A DNA stretch of 26,170 bases from Verrucomicrobia bacterium UBA6015. Its GTDB lineage: Bacteria; Verrucomicrobiota; Kiritimatiellia; UBA8416. A program made the position numbers and the translations under genes. Positions 8,001 to 15,994 of this stretch are shown here, one piece after another (positions within the stretch are counted from its first letter, which is position 1; every line of letters begins with the position of its first letter). The stretch is from assembly GCA_002428045.1 (NCBI GenBank), contig DIZZ01000177.1:859-27028 (forward strand), in the 5' to 3' direction. The notes beneath the pieces are model-generated. The model saw only the letters and a program-made list of their open reading frames with translations, ran no database searches and was not told the DNA's origin.

Positions 8001-8510
8001 AGGATGGAGCGGATCAAGCGCCAGAAAGCGCTTCCAGAGCGTCACGGCATCGTCCTGCCGCCCTGCCCGCCAGTAGGTCCATCCGAGGGTCGACCAGACC
8101 GGGATAAGGGTGGGTTCGGCAGCCAGCACTTGCTCAAGCAGCGGGATCGCTTGCGCGAATTCCTCGTCCAGCACCAGATCCATGCCCTCATACATCATCT
8201 GCAGCGTCTTATTCGATGACGGCAATCCCGCCGCCCCGGCATCATCCCCTGCCGGACGCACCGGGCGCCGTTCTCCGGGAATCAGCATCGGCGCGACCGT
8301 CTTGTATATCCCGCGCGTGGCGTATTGCGCCTCGCGGCTGGCCCCCCCAGCCACTGGCTCCGCTGCGGGCTTCTCGGCTGGGATCTCTGACGGCGGCGCC
8401 GACAGGGGCTCCGCTGGTTTCTCAGCCGGAGATTCGGCACCGAAGAGTCCAAGCCCACCTGCCGTCAGCCAGACAACCGACATGAAACAGACCCACGTTG
8501 ATTTTGTCAT
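5043..8510 (-). CDS. TPR / PgaB-like deacetylase domain / outer-membrane beta-barrel exopolysaccharide export protein
   Basis: This protein of about 1155 residues probably exports the polysaccharide across the outer membrane. A signal peptide comes first, then a Pro/Glu-rich stretch (about 30-60), TPR repeats (about 105-480), a domain resembling PgaB-type polysaccharide N-deacetylase (about 500-760), and an aromatic-rich C-terminal region of alternating residues (about 810 onward) ending in Phe, as outer-membrane beta-barrels do. PgaA has TPR plus barrel and PgaB has the deacetylase; here both are in one chain. The deacetylase motifs are degenerate: the usual TFDDG reads TFDQV (near 557) and the HxxxH motif is missing, although a YPYGE motif (near 685) resembling PgaB remains. 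ATG 8510 was chosen; a GTG at 8519 lies too close to the ribosome binding site, which overlaps the preceding stop. It is the last gene of the operon. Confidence 0.85.
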   Translation of the reverse strand: MTKSTWVCFMSVVWLTAGGLGLFGAESPAEKPAEPLSAPPSEIPAEKPAAEPVAGGASREAQYATRGIYKTVAPMLIPGERRPVRPAGDDAGAAGLPSSNKTLQMMYEGMDLVLDEEFAQAIPLLEQVLAAEPTLIPVWSTLGWTYWRAGRQDDAVTLWKRFLALDPLHPDANLLMANAYVGTGRLREAEALLKRSLELNPNQIEPQLILSTVYRWTARYQASVLLLRELVSKYPDRLDIKNELGISLFENGDYDEALPLLEQGVRALPDNRELARVHALCLLRTGNLGEAQLRARRLLRDDDSDLELLLLLAEAPRYNNDPAAALPYLRKIAETAKDKRVLTEAHLKMIEIYSRLWSRDPVKYPLEEPLKSARKLLEIDPDNPYWQQSYGELLLMDQKYALSVRQFNRLLENSTTNVLAARAGLFEIGQAVNDYPMGRKHLAFIEGINPQNPYIHQMRARLELSRGNLPEAYSAIDRLEAAGRRGAIAVLQYSTLSDSDWSNAMSIRRFRLHMLTLKQAGYRFLTPSQMASYFAEQPPPPKDIEDYVPSRAVVVTFDQVDIKTMRLATSVAEDLDLVFALHVPVGPVAVGHAGIAGVETLRQYAQTGRWVFGSMLYDAVTLVPARPDGRLGSPLANRIWHADDETYESELAFSKRLRNEYRESRLKLREFLGEGHRVNFMAYPYGEYGQGLLSNVDTAILQNQTEAAINYEIGFTQSVFGHAVNGDNPLMYARYTPQLFDSGEDVLEHLAMHHPVFLARRMRAECAALDGRLYRALDNLETLRRDGYPDRAYDQIEKFVYDHLALKFGVARATKKSDKGMFNVELERPYAGGHFEWFRDSLDRRNWRTAWYLGIYLTPVINAEGRAGYGEYQQDFTVNLAKPEETPVLEPRSLKVTETFVGANAGFRYEPRKPKGSPVLLNAGLARHEYRGDAYYDDWAYMLESAFRPSIYFDMVLRLDHEAMPSARSLVEGTSYDVFSYGGVLRVRDWWDFWSRANYYSINDGNDRLHFDLSSLWELVESAGLHAGLEFGYVDATHDKPDYWTPYKLNQWMLVGKLRDNVNRFYYDITLKFGYAREKIRPEDQDAYDRLVENARRWSFDPGDGPESVWVPVFSANAALRWSLGRHWHAHWEGLYNESVNYNEFKTIAGLSLMF

Positions 8511-8525
8511 CGTTCGCACTCGCCC

Positions 8526-9215
8526 TTACTTGACTGGCAACGGATAGGCTTTGAGCAGGATCTCGGCCAGATACTCGGCCCCGTTACGGTTCAGATGTAT
8601 ACCATCCTCCGCGCGGATATCCAGCGGCATACCGTTGGGTTGGATAATGTAGGCCTTGTATTCCCCGGGCACCGATAACAGTCCCGTTGTCGGAAAATAG
8701 GTAACGCCGGGGCGGGCGTCCGCCTGCTGCTTGATGATCTGATCCATGACGCGCACATCACTGTCCAGCTTGGCTTCACGCATGGCAGGCAATCCGACCC
8801 AAACGACACGGGTGGCACCACCCTCCAGCAGGACATCCATAAGCTTCCCCGCCCGACGACCGTATTCCAGGCTCCATGCCGGTGTGCCAAACGCAAGGAC
8901 ACCGCCACCGGTGCCCTGCATGGATTGATTATCGTTGGCCCCCATCATGACAAACACCAGGCCGGGCTTATGTTCCGTCATCAGGGCGGCGGCCTTGTCA
9001 TGCCAATCCAGCATATCCAGCCGTGCCAGCCCGGTGCCAATCGAGGAGAACACCTCGACGGTGGCCTTCTGGTTGCCGTACTGCTTACGGATCGACCGAC
9101 CAACCGCATTCATCATCGAGTCCCCGATCGCTGCCACGTCAGCCGCCGAGACCGTATTCACTAGGCACAGCCCCAGTAATCCCACCGCTAGCCATCCTCG
9201 TTTCATTAACTTCAT
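8526..9215 (-). CDS. SGNH/GDSL hydrolase, probable polysaccharide O-acetyltransferase or esterase
   Basis: This is a periplasmic SGNH-fold protein of 229 residues. A signal peptide (residues 1-24, ending VSA) precedes block I GDS with nucleophile Ser33, the oxyanion-hole block GAND with Asn94, and the catalytic pair Asp204/His207 in DGIHL, so the catalytic set looks intact. Immediately downstream of an MBOAT gene, such proteins usually transfer acetyl groups onto a nascent glycan (compare AlgJ and AlgX in alginate systems), though a deacetylating esterase cannot be excluded. A good Shine-Dalgarno sequence (AAGGGAG) supports the start. The family resembles DUF459-type SGNH proteins, but the membrane-anchored N-terminal part usual there is absent here and appears to be encoded by the preceding small gene. 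Confidence 0.88.
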   Translation of the reverse strand: MKLMKRGWLAVGLLGLCLVNTVSAADVAAIGDSMMNAVGRSIRKQYGNQKATVEVFSSIGTGLARLDMLDWHDKAAALMTEHKPGLVFVMMGANDNQSMQGTGGGVLAFGTPAWSLEYGRRAGKLMDVLLEGGATRVVWVGLPAMREAKLDSDVRVMDQIIKQQADARPGVTYFPTTGLLSVPGEYKAYIIQPNGMPLDIRAEDGIHLNRNGAEYLAEILLKAYPLPVK

Positions 9216-9234
9216 AACCGCTCCCTTTTCTTAT

Positions 9235-9546
9235 TTATTTACTCTTGTTCACTAAAGATTCTATCGCCGATCGTAGCCGGGATATCCCGATCTGTTGACT
9301 GAAATGGGCCACCGGCATCGCCATTGCCACGCAGCGGTCGCGCATGGGGCCATAGGGCAGCCGTCCCGCCGTGCGCAGCAGTCCCTCGGCATTGAGCAAC
9401 AGGGCCGCCCCATAAAAGACGAGCAGGGCAGGACACACCCGTCCAGGCCGGGTGCCGGTGATTACGGCTTGATCGGCGAGGTCCGCTGGTTTCGTGGATC
9501 CTGTCCGCCTTGCTGGAGTCGATCGCTTCGCGCGTTTTGTTGCCAT
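9235..9546 (-). CDS. Small membrane protein resembling the N-terminal module of DUF459-type SGNH proteins
   Basis: This 103-residue protein has a basic N-terminus, one hydrophobic segment (about residues 38-56) and a motif of the form LLNAEGLLRTAGRLPYGPMRD. That pattern recalls the membrane-proximal N-terminus of DUF459-family SGNH proteins, which continue into the hydrolase domain. Here the frame stops and the SGNH domain starts 19 bases later with its own signal peptide. It may anchor or recruit the SGNH protein near the MBOAT acetyl channel. A purine-rich site (TAGGGGG) precedes the ATG, and the gene begins 11 bases after the MBOAT stop. The resemblance is from memory of the family and should be treated as moderate. 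Confidence 0.7.
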   Translation of the reverse strand: MATKRAKRSTPARRTGSTKPADLADQAVITGTRPGRVCPALLVFYGAALLLNAEGLLRTAGRLPYGPMRDRCVAMAMPVAHFSQQIGISRLRSAIESLVNKSK

Positions 9547-9557
9547 GTTGATGCCCC

Positions 9558-10982
9558 CTAGAATTGAAAATAAATGAATGGAGCAACCCCCTGCGGCCCG
9601 AGCCCCAGGATTACGGTCAGGATCAGGGCGGCCAACAGCCCTTGCACGACGACATGCTGACGATTGAACCAGCGGGCGGCAGGGACCATGCGGTCGCCAT
9701 CGAGGACCTGCGCCGCTAGCCCGCCCAGCAGCAGTACGACCGCCGACACAGACGCCAGTTCAGAAGGGCGCCAATCCGCCAGATTGACAATCAGTTGCCA
9801 TGCATCGGCAAAGGTCTCGGCCCGGAAGAATATCCAGGATAGACACACCCCGTGAAACACCACCAGGATCGATCCCATCCGGAGGAGCGCCCGCAGGAGC
9901 CGATTCGAACCGGTGTAGGCAGGCAACCAACGTCCCAACTGCCGTTCCGCCACCAGGTAGCTCCCGTGCAAGGCACCCCACACCACAAACCGCCAGTTCG
10001 CGCCATGCCATAACCCACCCAGCAGGAAGGTGAGCATCAGATTGCGATGGGTGACCCAATTCCCGGCTCGCGATCCGCCCAGCGGAATGTAAAGGTAATC
10101 CCGTAGCCAGCTCGATAGCGAGATATGCCAACGACGCCAGAAATCGCGGAAACTACCGGCCACATACGGCGCATTGAAATTGGCCGGGAAACGGATCCCG
10201 AGCAGCAGGGCCGCACCGATCGCGATATCGGAATACGCCGAGAAGTCACAGTAGATTTGCGCCGCATAGCCATAGACGCCCAGCAGCACATCGAGCGCCC
10301 CGTAGTCCTCGGGATAGGCAAACACTGGATCGACCAGCGTCTTTGCCAGCATATTCGCCAACACTACCTTCTTGAAAAAACCGCCCAGGATCAACACGGC
10401 GGCCGCGCCTGTATCCACACGTCCCATATCCACCGGACGGCGGATCTGCGGCAGGAAATCGCTGGCCCGCACAATGGGACCGGCCACCAACTGGGGGAAG
10501 AACGCCAGATACGTTGCAAAATCGATCACGTTGTCGGCTGGCGGAATATCCTTGCGGTAGACATCGATCACATAACTCATGGCCTGGAACGTGAAGAACG
10601 AGATTCCGACCGGTAACACAATCTCAAGAAATGGCAGGGAACAGTCGATCCCCAACTGGCCGCAGGCGGAATAGGCCGACATGACAAAGAACCGGTAGTA
10701 CTTGAAGAAACCGAGCAGCCCCAGGTTGATCGCCACCGTCACCCACAGGATCACCCGGTGCACTGCCGGCACCGGATGCCTCACCAGCAGCAGCGCGGCG
10801 GCATGATTGAAAACCGTACAGAACACGATGAGCCCCAGGAACCGCCAGTCCCACCACCCGTAAAAAATATAACTGGCCAGCAGCATGAATAGCGACCACC
10901 ACTGGCGCTGGCGGATCAGCAGCCAGCCACCGGTGAAGACCACCAGAAAGAATATCGCGAATACCGTCGTTGGAAACAACAT
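9558..10982 (-). CDS. MBOAT family O-acyltransferase (AlgI-like)
   Basis: This multi-pass inner-membrane protein of 474 residues moves acetyl groups from a cytoplasmic donor to the periplasm for polysaccharide O-acetylation. It opens with MLFPTTVFAIFF, typical of AlgI/DltB-like proteins, and contains the characteristic segments LPVGISFFTFQAMSYVIDVY, CDFSAYSDIAIG, FNAPY and FWRRWHISLSSWLRDYLYIPLGG. The presumed catalytic His is His326 in LWHGANW, with a second conserved His at 286. Length matches AlgI-type enzymes. With the two downstream genes it makes an acetylation cassette equivalent to AlgI plus AlgJ/AlgX. The start is supported by GAGATGAGG upstream of ATG. Which polymer it acetylates is unknown. 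Confidence 0.95.
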   Translation of the reverse strand: MLFPTTVFAIFFLVVFTGGWLLIRQRQWWSLFMLLASYIFYGWWDWRFLGLIVFCTVFNHAAALLLVRHPVPAVHRVILWVTVAINLGLLGFFKYYRFFVMSAYSACGQLGIDCSLPFLEIVLPVGISFFTFQAMSYVIDVYRKDIPPADNVIDFATYLAFFPQLVAGPIVRASDFLPQIRRPVDMGRVDTGAAAVLILGGFFKKVVLANMLAKTLVDPVFAYPEDYGALDVLLGVYGYAAQIYCDFSAYSDIAIGAALLLGIRFPANFNAPYVAGSFRDFWRRWHISLSSWLRDYLYIPLGGSRAGNWVTHRNLMLTFLLGGLWHGANWRFVVWGALHGSYLVAERQLGRWLPAYTGSNRLLRALLRMGSILVVFHGVCLSWIFFRAETFADAWQLIVNLADWRPSELASVSAVVLLLGGLAAQVLDGDRMVPAARWFNRQHVVVQGLLAALILTVILGLGPQGVAPFIYFQF

Positions 10983-10996
10983 ATGAAAACCTCATC

Positions 10997-12946
10997 TCAC
11001 CAGGGATCAGCCGCAGGCGGAGCGGACGGACGCATCATCTTGGCCTCGTCCGACTCGGGCCCCTTCCGTGTGGGTTCCTGATTGATATAATAAACCACGT
11101 TTTTGCCACCACCTAGCCGGTTGATAGACAGCCGCCAGCGCACCCCGCTGCTGCTCATGCTGCTGGGCAACTCCGTACCAAGCGTCATCGACTCGAGATC
11201 CAGTCGGCGCTGCACGGACGGCATCTCCACATTGACAATCACATTATCGACATTATCAAACCAGGTATTACTGATTTTCAGGGAGGCTCGCCGCGAGGAC
11301 ACGTAGCGGGTGGCGATCTTGACGTTATCCCATCCTTCCCACAGCACCAGTACATCCTTGAGCGTCAACACCGGCACCCGCTCCCTTTTCGCCGTCTCGA
11401 ACAGCGCATCCAACTTGCGGGGAAAATCCGCATCCTGCTCGGAGGCTCGGAACGACAGGCCATACATGCCGCCCAGCGCGAGGATCTGCGCCAGATGGAC
11501 AGGCATCGTGTTCTCAACATCCATGACCGGATGGCCGGATCGCATGTAGGGCATCTCCGGCACCTGCCAGAGGGTGCGTGGACGCATTACCAGCGGGACA
11601 CGGCGATAACTGCGCACGGCTTTGGGCACCATACGGTCCAGCTCCCGGTTGGCAATGTACTGGAACCCGGCTCGCACCAACGCATCCTGGGTGCGGTCGA
11701 TGAAGGGTTGTCCACCAGCCATTCGGAAACCCAACGGGGCAGCACCCGTCAGATCCTGCAACAGATCGGCGGCACGCGCGAATTCATGCTGCTGCTCATC
11801 CATGGTGCGCCCCTTGTAATCCTCATCCGGCTCCCCAAGGATACCGATTTCCCCTACCGACAAGAGCTGCATCACCAGCTCGGGATGGCGACGGATGAGA
11901 TCGGGACGGACAAAGGAGGTCATCGATACGCGATGCTTGCGTACAATCTCGATAATCGCGGGATTAACATCCTCCGTGCCGTGGACATCCTGGGATACGG
12001 AAAGCACGCCGGCATGGCCTTCCGGCCACACGGGCTTGAACGCCAGCACCTGGTGCCCCGCCCATAACATGGAGCTCCGCAACAGCGTGTGAAACGCGTT
12101 CTGCTGCTCCACGCGGTTCTGGCCGGAACTGATGGTGAACCCCATCCATACGAACCGCCCCGGTCCGTAATTACCGTGTACCACGGCCGCCCGGTCCCGG
12201 ACGCTGTGCAACTCGAAGGTCGGCTGGTCGGGGTCGGTCCAGACCCCGTCGACCAGTACACGGTCTTCACGGACGTTGGCGGACAACGGCTGGTCGAAGG
12301 CCGTGATGTTAAGCCGGAACCCCGGATTCAGGCTGGCCGTCAAGGGATATCCGCCCGACACCATCACCTTGCTGATATGCTCATCGGTCGCCGGCGGAGA
12401 GCCAGCAATCTCAATCCCCCCGACTTCATTCAAGAGCGAGTAGCGCTCCCACTGGCCGAACTCATTCTGCGTGCCAGCGGCCCACGTCATAAACACGCCC
12501 TTGCCCGCACGCAGGAATGCCTTGACCGCCTGCCGATCCTCATGTCCCATGCACCGGGTAGCAGGCAGCAGCAGCAGATTGAATGGTTCGGCCTCCTTAC
12601 CGACAGGAACGCTCTGAACCACCTTGTAGGAGAACTTCTCGGCATCCATCAACTGCCGCCAGAGTGTGATCAGGCTTTCATACCCCGCCCGGCCGTCACC
12701 AAAGGAGACCGCCGTGGCCTCGGAGTGAAGCAGCGCAACCGTTAACTGGCGTTGCTCGTTGACATCCTCCTTCCCGCGAAAAGGCGACAACGCCTGGCGG
12801 TACAAATCGGCGGCGGCACCCTCCGATACCTCGACAATCAGGCGGTGGTATTGCCACAACCCGATGATCAGGACGAGATTGACGATCAGGATCAGCCACA
12901 GCACATGCATCCTGCGACCGGTCTTTTTTTCCTGTTTTATTTCCAT
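10997..12946 (-). CDS. Membrane-anchored protein with amidotransferase-like and degenerate deacetylase-like domains
   Basis: This 649-residue protein has a single membrane anchor (about residues 13-32), with the rest predicted periplasmic. Residues 65-300 resemble the class I glutamine-amidotransferase-like fold seen in carbohydrate-active proteins (for example FNLLLLPATRCM near 122 and GKGVFMTWAAG near 148). Residues 310-540 resemble a NodB-type polysaccharide deacetylase: LSVSQDVHG (Asp320) sits where the first metal-binding motif belongs, and GFR near 406-408 is retained. The usual SHTxxH zinc motif reads ILGEPDED (369-376), lacking both His, so catalysis is doubtful. Residues 545-625 look like a C-terminal beta domain. 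The start overlaps the end of the small upstream gene by 10 bases, suggesting coupled translation. A glycan-handling role is inferred from folds and context. Confidence 0.75.
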   Translation of the reverse strand: MEIKQEKKTGRRMHVLWLILIVNLVLIIGLWQYHRLIVEVSEGAAADLYRQALSPFRGKEDVNEQRQLTVALLHSEATAVSFGDGRAGYESLITLWRQLMDAEKFSYKVVQSVPVGKEAEPFNLLLLPATRCMGHEDRQAVKAFLRAGKGVFMTWAAGTQNEFGQWERYSLLNEVGGIEIAGSPPATDEHISKVMVSGGYPLTASLNPGFRLNITAFDQPLSANVREDRVLVDGVWTDPDQPTFELHSVRDRAAVVHGNYGPGRFVWMGFTISSGQNRVEQQNAFHTLLRSSMLWAGHQVLAFKPVWPEGHAGVLSVSQDVHGTEDVNPAIIEIVRKHRVSMTSFVRPDLIRRHPELVMQLLSVGEIGILGEPDEDYKGRTMDEQQHEFARAADLLQDLTGAAPLGFRMAGGQPFIDRTQDALVRAGFQYIANRELDRMVPKAVRSYRRVPLVMRPRTLWQVPEMPYMRSGHPVMDVENTMPVHLAQILALGGMYGLSFRASEQDADFPRKLDALFETAKRERVPVLTLKDVLVLWEGWDNVKIATRYVSSRRASLKISNTWFDNVDNVIVNVEMPSVQRRLDLESMTLGTELPSSMSSSGVRWRLSINRLGGGKNVVYYINQEPTRKGPESDEAKMMRPSAPPAADPW

Positions 12947-13224
12947 TGATAGTCTTCATCCGTTTGGGATTCAGCAACCGTGGTGGCGGTAGCCCCGCTA
13001 CCGCCGGACGGTGCCCGCTTGAAAAGCGAGGCGGCTGGCACACTCACCGTTGGATCGGGAAGACGATCCGCCACATCCTCCCCTGGCGCGGGGACCGCCT
13101 CGACCTGGACCCCGACCCCCTTGCGCCCCTTGCGCGAAATCACATAGGCCCCCACGGCAAAGATGAGCGTACACACCGTACTCACCAGAATAACTGTTGA
13201 CAGCACACCAATCAGATTTCCCAT
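12937..13224 (-). CDS. Small single-pass membrane protein of the exopolysaccharide operon
   Basis: This 95-residue protein has one N-terminal membrane helix (about residues 5-28) followed by a basic patch (RKGRKG), implying that the tail faces the cytoplasm, and then a flexible, partly acidic tail ending in DEDYQWK. A very strong Shine-Dalgarno sequence (GGGGAGGTGA) precedes ATG. It lies 14 bases after the synthase gene and overlaps the next gene by 10 bases, so it is a genuine operon member. I know no family for it. By position it could be a synthase accessory subunit, as PgaD is for PgaC, but no sequence similarity supports this. Confidence 0.75.
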   Translation of the reverse strand: MGNLIGVLSTVILVSTVCTLIFAVGAYVISRKGRKGVGVQVEAVPAPGEDVADRLPDPTVSVPAASLFKRAPSGGSGATATTVAESQTDEDYQWK

Positions 13225-13238
13225 CGGTCACCTCCCCA

Positions 13239-14588
13239 TCATTTCTTCGCTGGCGTCTCGCCCATCACCCCCGTGCGATCGAGCTTGCCCCAGGTCATCT
13301 GGATCTTGAGGAGCTCTTCCACGGAGGCAATCACTTTACACACATCGGTCAGCACCACAAAGTAAATGCGATAAACGATGGAATAGGGTACGAGCTTCAT
13401 GCTCTCACGCTCCATGCTTAGACAGAACATGGCCACCACGATATCGAGCACCGTAAGCTGTCCCCACCAGAAAATGACAAACTTGGCCAAGTCGAAGAAA
13501 ATCACCACGTAGAGGAAGTACACCTGGGCAAAAATGTTCATCAGCGGCCATACCAGCGACTCGAAGGCCATGTACCAGAGCATGAACGTGTTCACAAAAC
13601 CTACGCCTTTAAACAAGCTGGGGAAATGCTTGCGCAGGGACTGCAGGATGCCCCGCGTCCAGCGGTAGCGCTGGCGGAAGAAATCGCGCACGGTTTCCGG
13701 CGCTTCTGTCCAGGTAATCGCAAACGGCTCGTACTCGATCTTCCATCCCTTGATCAGGATCTTGATCGTGATATCGCAGTCCTCGGCAAACGTATCCAGC
13801 TCGTAGTAACCCACCTCGTCGAGCACGGTGCGCCGGAAAAGCCCCATGGGACCGGGGATGATATTGACCGCACTGAAGTACCCCTGGCTGCGGCGAACCA
13901 TATTAAGCCCCTCGATGTATTCGAGCGCCTGCATCTTGGTGATCAGCGTGTGCCGGTTGCCCACCTTGACATTGCCCGCGACCGCCCCCACGCGCGGGTC
14001 CTTGAAGTGTTGCACGGCATAGAGCAGGGACGCAGGCTCCAGCCGCGAATCGGCATCCACGGTCAGCACGAATTCGCCCGTCGAGAGGCCGATCCCGAAA
14101 TTCAGTGCGGCCCCCTTCCCGCCATTCTGCTGGCGGAACACTTTCACCACCGTACGCCCATGCCGCCCTTCATAACGTTTCGCCCGCACGAAGGTGTCAT
14201 CCTTGGACCCATCGTCAATCACGACGACCTCCAGATCGGAATATTGCAAATTGAGCAGCGAGCGGATAGAGCTTTCGATGACGACCCCCTCGTTATAAGC
14301 GGGGACAATGATCGAAACCGACGGCAGGTGCATCTCCTCGGGATGTGCGAGATACTCCGACAAATAGTCGGGCGTCCGGCTACGATCCAGATGATGCAGA
14401 TAGGAGAGATAGATGAGCACGAAGAAACGGATAATCAGCAATACGAGGAACGAGAACAGCACCACCATGGATATGTTGACGAAGGTGGAGGTCACCTTGT
14501 AGTCTGTCCTCAGCACAGCCACATAAGTCACGAACACAAAGGCCAGCAAGGTGAAAATGAGGCCGAAGAGTATGAGTTTACGAGCCAT
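13239..14588 (-). CDS. Family 2 glycosyltransferase, processive exopolysaccharide synthase (PgaC/BcsA-like)
   Basis: This inner-membrane synthase of 449 residues probably polymerises and extrudes the glycan. Two N-terminal helices (about 4-25 and 40-62) precede a GT-A domain with PAYNE (96-100), DDGSKDD (125-131), the metal-binding DAD (178-180), the acceptor-base region TFAEDCD (266-272) and QRYRW (306-310), followed by several C-terminal membrane helices. This motif set is typical of processive synthases such as PgaC, NodC, BcsA and hyaluronan synthase. No PilZ domain is present, so any c-di-GMP control would need another protein. It is the catalytic core of the operon, between the TPR gene and the small membrane protein gene. 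The donor sugar cannot be read from the sequence; UDP-GlcA or UDP-GlcNAc are reasonable given the upstream ugd. Confidence 0.93.
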   Translation of the reverse strand: MARKLILFGLIFTLLAFVFVTYVAVLRTDYKVTSTFVNISMVVLFSFLVLLIIRFFVLIYLSYLHHLDRSRTPDYLSEYLAHPEEMHLPSVSIIVPAYNEGVVIESSIRSLLNLQYSDLEVVVIDDGSKDDTFVRAKRYEGRHGRTVVKVFRQQNGGKGAALNFGIGLSTGEFVLTVDADSRLEPASLLYAVQHFKDPRVGAVAGNVKVGNRHTLITKMQALEYIEGLNMVRRSQGYFSAVNIIPGPMGLFRRTVLDEVGYYELDTFAEDCDITIKILIKGWKIEYEPFAITWTEAPETVRDFFRQRYRWTRGILQSLRKHFPSLFKGVGFVNTFMLWYMAFESLVWPLMNIFAQVYFLYVVIFFDLAKFVIFWWGQLTVLDIVVAMFCLSMERESMKLVPYSIVYRIYFVVLTDVCKVIASVEELLKIQMTWGKLDRTGVMGETPAKK

Positions 14589-14599
14589 TGCCTACGATC

Positions 14600-15994
14600 C
14601 TACTGATCCGTTCCGTTTTGTACCGTTACCTTTTGCACCTCCAGCAATGCACGCAGGCGGGCGACCGACTGCGCAAGCTGCCCGTTCTCCGGTGCCACCT
14701 CCAGCAACCACTCCAATTGCGCCAATGCCGCCGCATGATCCCCCCCCTCGGCATAAAGATCGGCCAGGCGCATACGGCTTTTCATATCCGTTCCATTACG
14801 TTCGAGCCATTCCCTGAGGATACTCATCTGCTGCTGACGATCAATCTCGTCGCGCTGACGATGGGCATTGATCCGGGCCTGCACGAGACGTTTCTCCTCC
14901 GCCCGCACCACCTGTAGTCGATTGAGGATCTCAGCATCTCCGGGATCGGATTGCTGGATCTGCTTAAGTTGCGACACGGCATCGGCGAATCGCCCTGCCT
15001 CGATGTAAAGATCCGCCAACCGTCGCCGCGCAACAGTATCCTCGGGTTGTCGGACCAATCCCTGCCGCAGCCGTTCAATCTCCAGCAACGAGCCGGATGC
15101 CAGCTCCTTGATCCTGGACTGCGCCTCGACATTCGCAGGATTCAGCACCAGCACCCGTTCCAGCCAGGCATGCTCATCAAGCACGAGCGACTGCATACGC
15201 GCCAGCGAGGCGAGCAACATCAGCGGCACATCCCCGCTGGCGTTGCTCTTGGCCAAGTCCTCCAGTAGCCGAGCCGCCTGCTCCTCCTGTCCACCCCAGA
15301 GCCACGCCCGCGCCAGATCCAGACGGGCCTCCACATGCCCCGGCGACTGCACCAGACAACGTTCGAAGGCCTCCGCCGCCAGCTTGAAATGGCCTAGGCT
15401 GTTGTAGATCCGCCCTGCCTCGTGCAACGCATCAGAATGCTCTGGATTCGCCTTCAGAAAAAGCTCGTACTGATAGGCGGACTCCTCGTAATGCCCTGCC
15501 CAGGAGAGCATCCTGGCAAATTCGAGCGGCAGCATCGGCTCAGGTTTCAGGGTCAGCGCCAAGCGATAGTACTCCGCCGCACGCTCATAACTTCCAGGGA
15601 TCGCGCACAACCGGGCATACTGCAGCACGTCCGTATAACTAGAACGGTCAAGGCGCTGACCGATCTCCAGCCGGATGCGCATTAGCAAGCGCCGAGCCTC
15701 CATGTTGTCGGCGTTGATCCGGATCACCTGGGAGACTTCTTCCGCCGCCCGCAAATCCCGTTTCAGCCGGTAAAGCGAACGCGCCAGCAACATCCGGGCG
15801 TCCTCATGATCGGGATTGGTGACGACAAACCGTTCGAGCTCATGGACCGCCTCGAACAGGATCCCTTCCTGAAGCAAGCTGATCGCCCGTTCGTAACCAC
15901 TGGCGCCGTCGGCGGATTCCTGCGCATACAGCCGGTCTCCTGAGCCACCGAGCAGAAGCAGGACCGTCAAGGCCATGATGAACAGCGGTTTCAT
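14600..15994 (-). CDS. Secreted TPR-repeat protein of the exopolysaccharide operon
   Basis: This periplasmic protein of 464 residues has a clear signal peptide (residues 1-25, ending LYAQ) and then tandem TPR-type helical repeats almost to the C-terminus, interrupted by a charged, coiled segment near residues 365-400. I chose ATG 15994 because it begins directly with the signal peptide and overlaps the upstream gene's TGA as ATGA, a classic coupled junction; the frame stays open to 16114, but that extension is a shadow of the ATPase gene. TPR proteins such as AlgK or the TPR part of BcsC link the inner-membrane synthase to the export porin. That role is inferred here. Confidence 0.85.
   Translation of the reverse strand: MKPLFIMALTVLLLLGGSGDRLYAQESADGASGYERAISLLQEGILFEAVHELERFVVTNPDHEDARMLLARSLYRLKRDLRAAEEVSQVIRINADNMEARRLLMRIRLEIGQRLDRSSYTDVLQYARLCAIPGSYERAAEYYRLALTLKPEPMLPLEFARMLSWAGHYEESAYQYELFLKANPEHSDALHEAGRIYNSLGHFKLAAEAFERCLVQSPGHVEARLDLARAWLWGGQEEQAARLLEDLAKSNASGDVPLMLLASLARMQSLVLDEHAWLERVLVLNPANVEAQSRIKELASGSLLEIERLRQGLVRQPEDTVARRRLADLYIEAGRFADAVSQLKQIQQSDPGDAEILNRLQVVRAEEKRLVQARINAHRQRDEIDRQQQMSILREWLERNGTDMKSRMRLADLYAEGGDHAAALAQLEWLLEVAPENGQLAQSVARLRALLEVQKVTVQNGTDQ

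Noticed and set aside
13626..14606. Plus-strand ORF of 326 codons opposite the GT2 synthase
   Set aside because: It is antisense to a gene with all canonical GT2 motifs and has no plausible protein features.
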